From the NCBI GenBank assembly GCA_022704885.1, contig JAKJFO010000029.1, positions 1-31,645 on the forward strand: a DNA stretch of 31,645 nt. The letters run 5' to 3'. Below, piece after piece: positions 8,638-16,181 of this stretch. Under the pieces are notes generated by a model. That model made no database searches. It was not told the DNA's origin and saw only the letters and a program-made list of their open reading frames with translations. This DNA comes from Candidatus Rifleibacteriota bacterium. Its GTDB lineage: Bacteria; Riflebacteria; Ozemobacteria; Ozemobacterales; Ozemobacteraceae. The position numbers and the translations under genes are program-made. How positions within the stretch are numbered: the first letter of the stretch is position 1; each line of letters begins with the position of its first letter.

Positions 8638-9609
8638 GCTGCGCAGTGATTTTATGTAACTGTTCCAGGCGGTTTGAATGTAGTCCGGCAGTTTCTCTGG
8701 TGAGCGTGGTGTGTCGTTGTCGATATCGGCGGCAGAAGGGGCGGCCGTCAGTCTGGCGATCAGCCGGTCTTTGCCGTCTAAGACGTCGATAACCATTGCG
8801 CCTTTGCGGTTATATTTTCGATAAACTCTGCGTATGGCTGGCGGTGGTATTGCTACGCGGTTACCGATAACCACCGGTGAATTGCTGTGAACGATCAGGT
8901 CCGAAATATCCATTGGCCTGATATAAGATGGAATTACGTATTCATCGCGGTCAGCCACGTAGTCGGCGAGTATCAGTCTGAAATCGAGATCGCCGATATT
9001 TTTGAGAAATCGCGCCAGCGTGTAGTACCGCGCATCACGGGCAATACCGTTGAGATCGAGTCCGCGTGGCCTGGTTTCTTGAATTACTGCAACAATTGGC
9101 CCATACATTCTGGCGACGCCGATTCTCGGCGAGCAGAAGAGAAAATGCGTTTCGGGGTCGGGTACTCCGGCTTTGATCGCTTCGAACGACTTGCCTCGAC
9201 GGTTTTCATAAAGTTCACTGGTTGATTCTGCTGTTTTGAAGATAGTTCGCAGAATATTCGCCTGTTCGAGTCTGGCTTTATCAAATGCCTGATCAGGCTT
9301 CAGGCCTTCCTTTTCGTATTTTTCGACAAGAGTTCGCAGACCGCGCGACTGATGAACGGTGTCAAGCATGAAGCGAAAACCCAGCAGTTCGTCTTTATCG
9401 ATCTCTCCGGCCTTACGTGAGCCGAAACCGCGATACATGACATCGAACATGCCGTTTTTAATGCGCCTGAGCGCCGTCGCCGAATTCATGGTAAACATCG
9501 AAATGGCATCAGCCTCGTAACCCGGCGCCGACCAGCTGACAATAGGTGTTAACAAGCTCACCACCAGACATACAATCAAAACCGCTATAGCCGACTTTGC
9601 AGATAGCAT
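8626..9609 (-). CDS. Exported protein, candidate ADP-ribosyltransferase fold
   Basis: 327 residues with a clear Sec signal peptide: basic start, hydrophobic residues 7-24, likely cleavage after SWSA (28). I do not recognise the family with certainty. Three spaced motifs follow the R-S-E layout of ADP-ribosyltransferases: VMYRG with Arg60, FLFCSPRIGVARMYG with Ser160, and DRDEYVIPS with Glu223 four residues before Pro, as in the (E/Q)xE-VLLP strand of toxins. The residue two before Glu223 is Arg instead of Glu/Gln, and the middle Ser motif is CSP instead of STS, so activity is uncertain. The C-terminal 70 residues are basic. It heads a two-gene unit with a membrane protein, under a strong promoter. 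Alternatively it is simply an unknown alpha/beta exported protein. Confidence 0.7.
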   Translation of the reverse strand: MLSAKSAIAVLIVCLVVSLLTPIVSWSAPGYEADAISMFTMNSATALRRIKNGMFDVMYRGFGSRKAGEIDKDELLGFRFMLDTVHQSRGLRTLVEKYEKEGLKPDQAFDKARLEQANILRTIFKTAESTSELYENRRGKSFEAIKAGVPDPETHFLFCSPRIGVARMYGPIVAVIQETRPRGLDLNGIARDARYYTLARFLKNIGDLDFRLILADYVADRDEYVIPSYIRPMDISDLIVHSNSPVVIGNRVAIPPPAIRRVYRKYNRKGAMVIDVLDGKDRLIARLTAAPSAADIDNDTPRSPEKLPDYIQTAWNSYIKSLRSKKR

Positions 9610-9652
9610 ATTTTTATCCCATTAATAGTCATTGTCATACAACAGCTGTTCT

Positions 9653-9681
9653 ATTCTATGTCGCCAACTCCCATCAGTCAA
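9653..9681 (-). promoter_or_regulatory. Strong sigma70-like promoter, minus strand
   Basis: Read on the minus strand: TTGACT (9681-9676), a 17-base spacer and TAGAAT (9658-9653). Predicted transcript start is near 9646, about 37 bases before the ATG at 9609. It matches five of six -35 and five of six -10 positions. Confidence 0.6.
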
Positions 9682-9719
9682 TGTGCTCAAGCAGATTCCG
9701 GGCAGAAAGAGAGTAAAAC

Positions 9720-9749
9720 GTGAAATTTTTTCTGAGTCTGGCATATAAT
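9720..9749 (+). promoter_or_regulatory. Sigma70-like promoter for the small secreted protein
   Basis: GTGAAA (9720-9725), an 18-base spacer and a perfect TATAAT (9744-9749). Transcription would start near 9756, which rules out the in-frame ATG at 9748 and agrees with the start at 9790. Confidence 0.5.
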
Positions 9750-9789
9750 GGCTTTGTTTTGTCCGATTTCTATTTGCTCAGGAGATGAT

Positions 9790-10260
9790 ATGAACGCCCG
9801 CTACTTTACCTTGTTGTGTGTTTTGCTTTTTGTCGGTCTGACTATGATTGCGTCGGCTTTTGACAAGCCAATTCCCGAACCGTTGCTCGGTTTTGAGCTC
9901 GATGCCGACGATTTCAGAATAACCGTGGCGCAGAAGGGCGGAACCAGCCACAACTCGTTTCGCATCGACGTCAGGAAAAGCGATGAAGGCCAGTTCGTCA
10001 CTGTCGTCAGAATAGTTCGCGATGAGTGCAAAATGATGCCACAGCGTGAAACTCTGACTTTCATGACCGAAGAGATCGGCATCGACCCGAGAAAACCCGT
10101 GTTTATAACTAACTCATTTGTTGGTTATACATTAGGAGCTGATATGCGCCGCTATGACCTTGAAAAAAAGGTCGAAGAGCCGAAAGAAGGCACAACCAGC
10201 GCTCCGGCAACTTTAAAAGAAAAGGCTGTCGATGTGTTTAAAAAAATAGGAACAGACTGA
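9790..10260 (+). CDS. Small exported protein of unknown function
   Basis: 156 residues from ATG 9790, chosen because CAGGAGA ends about five bases upstream; an upstream in-frame ATG at 9748 overlaps the predicted -10 box. A signal peptide is clear (hydrophobic residues 6-22, cleavage likely near ASA-F). The mature part has a beta-rich core (about 30-110, with 'RIVRDECKMMPQ') and a short charged tail ending in an amphipathic helix. There is one Cys in the mature part and no lipobox. No family is recognised. It is monocistronic: its own promoter precedes it and a terminator hairpin follows. Confidence 0.75.
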   Translation: MNARYFTLLCVLLFVGLTMIASAFDKPIPEPLLGFELDADDFRITVAQKGGTSHNSFRIDVRKSDEGQFVTVVRIVRDECKMMPQRETLTFMTEEIGIDPRKPVFITNSFVGYTLGADMRRYDLEKKVEEPKEGTTSAPATLKEKAVDVFKKIGTD

Positions 10261-10319
10261 TCTGCTACATACTACAGCGATGTGAGCTGACAACCTGTTT
10301 TTTTGTTTCTGGCTATCTG

Positions 10320-10356
10320 GGCAGAAGCCTGTTTATCAGCGCTTCTGCCTTTGTTG
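10320..10356 (+). terminator. Rho-independent terminator
   Basis: GGCAGAAGC (10320-10328) pairs perfectly with GCTTCTGCC (10341-10349) around a 12-base loop, followed by TTTGTTGT. The T-tract is interrupted, so strength is moderate. Confidence 0.6.
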
Positions 10357-10382
10357 TCAAAATTATCAGATGCTTTGCTGAA

Positions 10383-10411
10383 TTGCAGAATCTGGCAAAG
10401 AAGAGTATATA
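10383..10411 (+). promoter_or_regulatory. Candidate promoter of the double-VWA gene
   Basis: TTGCAG (10383-10388), a 17-base spacer and TATATA (10406-10411). Transcript start near 10418 gives a 40-base leader with GAGGA at 10446-10450, seven bases before the ATG. Confidence 0.4.
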
Positions 10412-10457
10412 AACAGGCAAAGTAGTAAATACAGCGCCATTAAGCGAGGATTAAGTC

Positions 10458-13400
10458 ATGCAAAGAATGATTGGGATATTTCTGGTTTTATGCCTGTTCT
10501 CAGTGTTTTTGCCGGTGTGTGCAGAAACCCTGACGGCTGAGAAGGCATTTGAATTCAGCTTCAGCAAAGAGGGCGATTCGGCTGCTATTGAGCTGATGCA
10601 TCCTGGCGATCGTTTTCTTGCCTTTTCGGTAGAGTTTGCGGAACAGTCGACGGCGACAGGCGGCCTGAGCATGAACGGCGCCAACACGATTGAGTCGGGC
10701 CCGGTTGTCTGGAACAACAGTTTCGACCGTGATGTATTTGTGCATGATGGCCCGGTAAGCATCATCGACAACATGAAGCCTGCCCCGGGAGGCTGGCACT
10801 TGACAATAAAGCCGGTGGCTGTGCCGGTCAGCGGCAAGATCAGGCTGATCGACCTCGGCCCGGTGAACAAGATTGGCTACACCTGGAAAACCGGCGCGAT
10901 CAAGATCTGTAAGCCGGAGAACAATGACATAATTGCGTTGAATGATGTCAGTCACCCTGATTTCCCGGGCTCCGGGCCTGAATTTACCGGTTCGGTGACC
11001 GCAGCCGGCGATGTGATGATTCCGCTGCCGGTCGGCCTTTACACTCTGCGTTCGGCCGGCCCGTTGATCAGCACGATTGAGGCGCAGATGATTCCGGTGC
11101 ATGCCGGAAAAATTACGATTATTGAAAACTGGCCAAAAACCGTGCAGCCCGAAGGCGAGAAAGACAGCGAGCAGATGGCGGCGGCAATCGCCTCTGATTC
11201 TCTTCTGGTTGAGCGCGAACTCAGAATCCGCACAGTCAGACTGCTCGCTGATGATCAGGTGTCGGTGCGCTTTGCCACGCCAAACTGGCAGGGTGTAGTA
11301 AAGAAAGAAGAGCTCGAAATCAAAGAGGGCGGCATGAAAGCTGATGTGATCTCGGCCGGCAGTGTCGCGACCCCTTTGAACCTCACTATTCTTCTCGATT
11401 CTTCAGGCTCGATGAAAAAAGATATGAAGCTGGCGCTGGCTTCGGTTGAGCAGTTTATCAGGCTTCTTCCCGAAGACAGCGAAGTCGTGCTTGTCGATTT
11501 TGATACCAAAGCCCGGGAACTGGAAGCAAAAGACCGCAGTGCCCTGCTCAAAGCCCTCAAAGCGGTAAAGGCTGATGGTGCCACCTGCCTCAACGACAGC
11601 GTCATGCTTGGCCTGCAAAAATCTCAGGGAAAGGGCCGCCCCGCCATTCTGCTGTTTACCGACGGTTTCGATGCGAATCACAACGATACCGGGCCTGGCA
11701 GCAAAACAAAACCAGAAGAAATGTTCGCGGCAGTAAAGGCCGCCGAAGTGCCTGTATTTACAATAGGTTTTGGTAAGAAGCCCGACGAAGCGACGCTGAA
11801 GCGTCTCGCGACCCTTTCCGGCGGCCGCTATCATCAGGCCAATTCCGAAAACATCGAGCGGGTGTTCGCTCAGATAGCATCGATGCTGGGGCGCGAGCAT
11901 GAGCTGGTTTACCGCCGGCCTGGTGTGCGCGGCAATTCTGATGCGCCCGTCATCAATGTTGTTCTCGATGTAAGCGGTTCGATGAACATGCCGCCGAGCG
12001 AAGAAGGCTGCGATTACCGCATGGAAAAGGCCAAGGCGATTCTGCGCGATCTTTTCAGCAGACTGCCCGATGACTCCATTGCCCAGCTGATGATCTACAG
12101 CTTGTACAATAATATAGCGCAGGTTTTCACCAACGACAGAATTCATCTGATTGCCGGTCTCGCGCCGGTGACTGCCGGCGGCGGCACAGCGACCCTGGAC
12201 GCTCTTCAGGTCGCCTTTAAAACGCTCAACGAGATTCCTTCTGACCGCAGATATCTGCTGTTTATTACCGATGCTGGTCTCGACCTCGATCCGGCCGCGG
12301 TTTCGCCCGAATATGAAGCAGTGCTGGGCAGTCTCAAAGATGCCGGCATACAGACCACCTGGATCGGCATGGTAGAAGACAGCGAAAAAGCACCGTTCGA
12401 GCTGGCGGCGAAGCTGTGCGATGGCAAAGTTGCGGTTTCTACCAACCTGAATGCAGTAAGAGAAGCCATCGAAAACTTTGGCAAAACCATCGTTACCGCC
12501 TCTGCCAGCACTGATGCGAGAACTCCGGTTCTGCTTACTTTCAGTCGTCGCGAAGATAATGGACGACTGCTGGTCATGTCGGCAGCCGAAAAGGCCGAAC
12601 TGCCGCCCCCACCGGTTATCGAAAATGCTTCGGTAAATGGTCTGAAAGTTTCGTTCGCCGACCTGCCGCCGCAGCTCGAGCGCTATAGCCTCGATCTCAG
12701 CCAGTCGCTCTATGGCAACAGCAAAACCCGTGAAGAAACGGTAGTTACCCAGCGACTGCCGTTGAGCGCAACGGTTGCCAACCAGGCTGTGCGCATGACT
12801 GCGGTTGAGATGCTCATCATGAGCTCGTTCCGTGGCGTGACTGATCCCTGCGTTGCAGTGAAGCTGCGTTTAGAAAACGTTATGCCTGAGCAGACCGTCA
12901 CCGAAATATCCGGTTCTGAAGGGCATCCGGCCAGCATCGTCGGCAACGCCGGGCAGACCGGCAATACCGTAAAAATGGTGCCGCCTTATCTGATTCCTGA
13001 TGTGCGCATGCATTTTTTTGCCAGATTCAATCAGCAGACAGCCTTGCCAGTCTCAGACCTCTCATGGATAGTCGAAGATCCGCTCATCACCCCTGAAGAC
13101 GAGAGCCTGCGCATTACTGCCGGTGAAGCGGTCGAAGGCTGGCTGGTATTTGAATACAAAGGTTCCGAAGTCCTCAAAAATGCCGCTCTTGATTTCTACG
13201 ACACTGTTTACGGCAATCTGAGACTCGCTCTGATCGGCGTTACCGAAGCTTCTGCGGATTCTGCAAGAGTCGCCAAACTGCCGACGACGGTTAACGGCAA
13301 ACTCTCCGATGCTTTCGAAATAAGCCTGACCGGATACGCTGACAGCACACTTGCAGACTCGATGGAAGATTACCTGTTGCGCATTTTTGAACTGCAGATT

Positions 13401-16121
13401 ACTTCCAAAGTTCAGGCGCTGCTCGATATCGATCCGCGCGAACGTCTTACAATGCTGGTTCCAACTCATTATGGCGATCTCGTGCTCAAGCCTTCGCCGC
13501 GCACTGCCGGTCTGCCGATGGGCTGGCATCGCCCGACCATGTTTCTGCCAGGCTCGAACAATACTCGCAAACAGGCTTATCTGCTGCCGAAGAGCCTTGG
13601 GGAAAAGTTTAAAGGAACTCTGCGCGTCGATATTGCCGGCGGTGAACTGCTGCTGCCTGCAGGCGATCAGCCGGTTAAGTCAGCTAAGCCGCTGGCTGCA
13701 GGCAAAGGTGATAAGATTTCTCTCGCAGTAAATGCCTGTCGTTTTGATAACATGATTATGTATCTCGATCTTGCTCTGATTGATGAAAAAGATGGTGAAG
13801 GTACTTCAATAAGTGTTTCTCAACTTTGTAAACTGGAGTTGAATGAAGAAACCTATGTCGCCAACGACGAGACCATTGAGTACCTGTTTCAGCCCGGTGA
13901 TCAGATCGAGGTTGCCGATGGCCGCAGCCGTCGTTTCCTGATCGTTATCAACTGCCCTGAAGTAGAAAAGATAAATGGCGCTGAACTCAAATCAGAGCTG
14001 TTTCAGCTGAATATGAAAGTTACCGCCGACAATATGGGTAAATTCGATGATTATATGCTGGCCGGCGTTGATGTGCAGGCAGTTCAGACCGAAGAAGAAG
14101 ATCCGATACGCGCTCTCGCTGCAAAAATACATGCCGAACGCCTGGCCCGTGGCTGGCAGAAAAAGGGTGCAGCTGGCAGCATTCCGGTCGTTGCCGTCGA
14201 TAAGGCTGCTTCACCCGATGCTGATTCGCAACAGTCTTCTGAACGCGAAGTCGTTCTGCCTGCTCCAGATTTTAAAGCGGTCACAGATAAACGTTTGCAG
14301 GAAATGTTCAAAATGAATGCATCAGAGTTTGCTGCAGCATTGAACAGCATTCGTTGCATTCCGTCTGAAAAGGTTGGCAGACAGGCAATTTACTCGCCTG
14401 AAGCTGTGCTGCTGCAAAACTGGGGAACCCCCTCAGATCTGCTCGAAATCGCAAGACTCTATTACAAGGCCGCCGGCGAGATGGTCGCTGATGAGCTTAA
14501 ATACGCGACTCTCACCGACAGCGGCAAAGAGGAACTGGCAAAAATTACCGGCTGGAAGTCAGATATTTCAGAGCTTCCTGTTCTGATGGTCGGCGCGCGG
14601 AATCTGGTTTTCCCTTTCATGAAAGATGCTGCGGAACTTGCCGAATTTATTGCGCCTGAGCTGACAAAAGAAGCGGCAGAAGGCTGTCAGCCGACAGCCG
14701 TCATATCGATCATGCTCAAAGCCCGGCCAAAGAATGCCGACCAGGCCGCCATGATGGGTTCGCTCGCCGGCGCCCTGGGCGGTGATGGCGATCTGCATGA
14801 AGTTCCACTGTTCGAGAGCAACACGCTCGATTACGCCATGTGTTCGCAGTCTCCGCTCGATATCTTTTACTATTCGCCTGACAACGGCAAAACTCTTTGT
14901 GTGTCAGCTGAATCGGCGTCAGGCAAAATCGAAAATCTGCGCGAGCCAGTATCCCTGGCCGATTATGAAGTTGTTGAAGAGGTCATTCAGATCAGACTTG
15001 AAGAAGAGATTCTTGAATTCGTCAGACCTCTCGAAAAGAATGTTTCGATAGTAGATACCTTCAGAACTTTCGCGTTGTGCATGCCTGATCTGACGGCAAG
15101 TGCCTCGGCGACTCTGGCAGCCGATTTTGCCACCAGAAAAACTGCTGCTGCGCCCGGCACAAAATCGACTGCTCGCTGGTATGCCTGGTCGAAAATCTAT
15201 CAGTTTCTCGCTCTGCATTCAGGAGCAGAAGCCGAAGTTGCCAGTGAAACCGGTGTCAAGGCCGCCCGCCCGGGTGAGCGCATGCGCGCGATTATTCTTA
15301 CACTGACCGGCGAAGAGGGGCAACTGCGGGCGTTGTTCGACCTGCGCCAGATCAACCCGGTCGTTCAGGGCGAAGAACAGGCGGTTAAAGCATTCAACTT
15401 CTTCATGGGAATGGCCAACACCATGATCGAAGAGCAGGTAATGGGCGGCGGCAGCCTGCTCAGCCGTTGGCGTGCCGGAGCGAGCCAGCGCCTGATGGTT
15501 GCCGGGCCCGAAGATATTCCCGCTCTGATCGAAGGTCTGGCAACAGAGAATCTGACAGAATCAACAGTTAATCTGTTGCAGAATGCTGCTGATAATGGCC
15601 GCGGCGTTATATTTCCGATGATGGCGCCAGAGATAAACGGCAAGTTGCGCCCGGCCTGGTTTGCCTTTAACCCGGAAACCTACGAAATGATATCAGTTCT
15701 CGACAACAGCGCACACGGTTCGATGGTTGAAAAGCCGATAACTGAGATTATCAGCGACGCCGCGAAATATTCTGTCGGCTTTCTCATTGGCACCAACGTT
15801 TCTCTCTGGTCGATGGTCACCTATTCGATAGTCTATGATGACGCAAAAAAAATAGTTAAAGCCGCCAAGGCTCTGAGTCTGGAAATTGCCAAATGTATCA
15901 AGGATATCGGCAAGCCTCTCGATGCTCTTTTGCCCGAGATTCCTGATTCTTATACGGCAAAAGAAGTCGAGGCTTCGGTTGGCCCGGCCAGCATCAAGGT
16001 CGGATTCGGCAATCTGTCGACCGATGGTTTCAAACTGATGACCAAGCCTTCAATCAGCTTCAACTTCAGCTATCAATCAGGCTTTGAAGATGCTGTAAAA
16101 CTCTATTTCAAGGGCAACTGA
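10458..16121 (+). CDS. Giant exported protein with two von Willebrand factor A domains
   Basis: 1887 residues; GAGGA seven bases upstream sets the start. The signal peptide is residues 1-22 (cleavage after VCA). Residues about 23-290 are beta-rich. VWA domain 1 (about 305-480) has the metal-binding residues D314-x-S316-x-S318, T376 and D402 in FTDG; VWA domain 2 (about 495-690) has D504-x-S506-x-S508, T577 and D605 in ITDAG. Both metal sites look intact, so both can bind divalent metal and a protein ligand. The remaining 1200 residues are beta-sandwich-like (about 770-1000) and then mixed helical. Near 1410-1440 and 1730-1755 are segments faintly like transglutaminase-associated domains, too weak to call. 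No C-terminal anchor or membrane helix is obvious. VWA proteins of this type act in surface adhesion or as scaffolds; the partner is unknown. It is a single-gene unit with its own promoter and terminator. Confidence 0.85.
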   Translation: MQRMIGIFLVLCLFSVFLPVCAETLTAEKAFEFSFSKEGDSAAIELMHPGDRFLAFSVEFAEQSTATGGLSMNGANTIESGPVVWNNSFDRDVFVHDGPVSIIDNMKPAPGGWHLTIKPVAVPVSGKIRLIDLGPVNKIGYTWKTGAIKICKPENNDIIALNDVSHPDFPGSGPEFTGSVTAAGDVMIPLPVGLYTLRSAGPLISTIEAQMIPVHAGKITIIENWPKTVQPEGEKDSEQMAAAIASDSLLVERELRIRTVRLLADDQVSVRFATPNWQGVVKKEELEIKEGGMKADVISAGSVATPLNLTILLDSSGSMKKDMKLALASVEQFIRLLPEDSEVVLVDFDTKARELEAKDRSALLKALKAVKADGATCLNDSVMLGLQKSQGKGRPAILLFTDGFDANHNDTGPGSKTKPEEMFAAVKAAEVPVFTIGFGKKPDEATLKRLATLSGGRYHQANSENIERVFAQIASMLGREHELVYRRPGVRGNSDAPVINVVLDVSGSMNMPPSEEGCDYRMEKAKAILRDLFSRLPDDSIAQLMIYSLYNNIAQVFTNDRIHLIAGLAPVTAGGGTATLDALQVAFKTLNEIPSDRRYLLFITDAGLDLDPAAVSPEYEAVLGSLKDAGIQTTWIGMVEDSEKAPFELAAKLCDGKVAVSTNLNAVREAIENFGKTIVTASASTDARTPVLLTFSRREDNGRLLVMSAAEKAELPPPPVIENASVNGLKVSFADLPPQLERYSLDLSQSLYGNSKTREETVVTQRLPLSATVANQAVRMTAVEMLIMSSFRGVTDPCVAVKLRLENVMPEQTVTEISGSEGHPASIVGNAGQTGNTVKMVPPYLIPDVRMHFFARFNQQTALPVSDLSWIVEDPLITPEDESLRITAGEAVEGWLVFEYKGSEVLKNAALDFYDTVYGNLRLALIGVTEASADSARVAKLPTTVNGKLSDAFEISLTGYADSTLADSMEDYLLRIFELQITSKVQALLDIDPRERLTMLVPTHYGDLVLKPSPRTAGLPMGWHRPTMFLPGSNNTRKQAYLLPKSLGEKFKGTLRVDIAGGELLLPAGDQPVKSAKPLAAGKGDKISLAVNACRFDNMIMYLDLALIDEKDGEGTSISVSQLCKLELNEETYVANDETIEYLFQPGDQIEVADGRSRRFLIVINCPEVEKINGAELKSELFQLNMKVTADNMGKFDDYMLAGVDVQAVQTEEEDPIRALAAKIHAERLARGWQKKGAAGSIPVVAVDKAASPDADSQQSSEREVVLPAPDFKAVTDKRLQEMFKMNASEFAAALNSIRCIPSEKVGRQAIYSPEAVLLQNWGTPSDLLEIARLYYKAAGEMVADELKYATLTDSGKEELAKITGWKSDISELPVLMVGARNLVFPFMKDAAELAEFIAPELTKEAAEGCQPTAVISIMLKARPKNADQAAMMGSLAGALGGDGDLHEVPLFESNTLDYAMCSQSPLDIFYYSPDNGKTLCVSAESASGKIENLREPVSLADYEVVEEVIQIRLEEEILEFVRPLEKNVSIVDTFRTFALCMPDLTASASATLAADFATRKTAAAPGTKSTARWYAWSKIYQFLALHSGAEAEVASETGVKAARPGERMRAIILTLTGEEGQLRALFDLRQINPVVQGEEQAVKAFNFFMGMANTMIEEQVMGGGSLLSRWRAGASQRLMVAGPEDIPALIEGLATENLTESTVNLLQNAADNGRGVIFPMMAPEINGKLRPAWFAFNPETYEMISVLDNSAHGSMVEKPITEIISDAAKYSVGFLIGTNVSLWSMVTYSIVYDDAKKIVKAAKALSLEIAKCIKDIGKPLDALLPEIPDSYTAKEVEASVGPASIKVGFGNLSTDGFKLMTKPSISFNFSYQSGFEDAVKLYFKGN

Positions 16122-16141
16122 CGAAAAAAACAGCAGCGCAG

Positions 16142-16177
16142 ACGCCGGCAGCAGATAACTGTTGCCGGCGTTTTTTT
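16142..16177 (+). terminator. Rho-independent terminator
   Basis: ACGCCGGCA (16142-16150) pairs with TGCCGGCGT (16163-16171) around a 12-base loop, followed by seven T residues (16171-16177). It lies 20 bases after the stop of the double-VWA gene and five bases from the stop of a convergent gene. Confidence 0.85.
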
Positions 16178-16181
16178 AACT

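Noticed and set aside
10458..16121. Transglutaminase activity in the double-VWA protein
   Set aside because: Some segments faintly recall transglutaminase-associated regions, but I could not find a convincing Cys-His-Asp triad in order.
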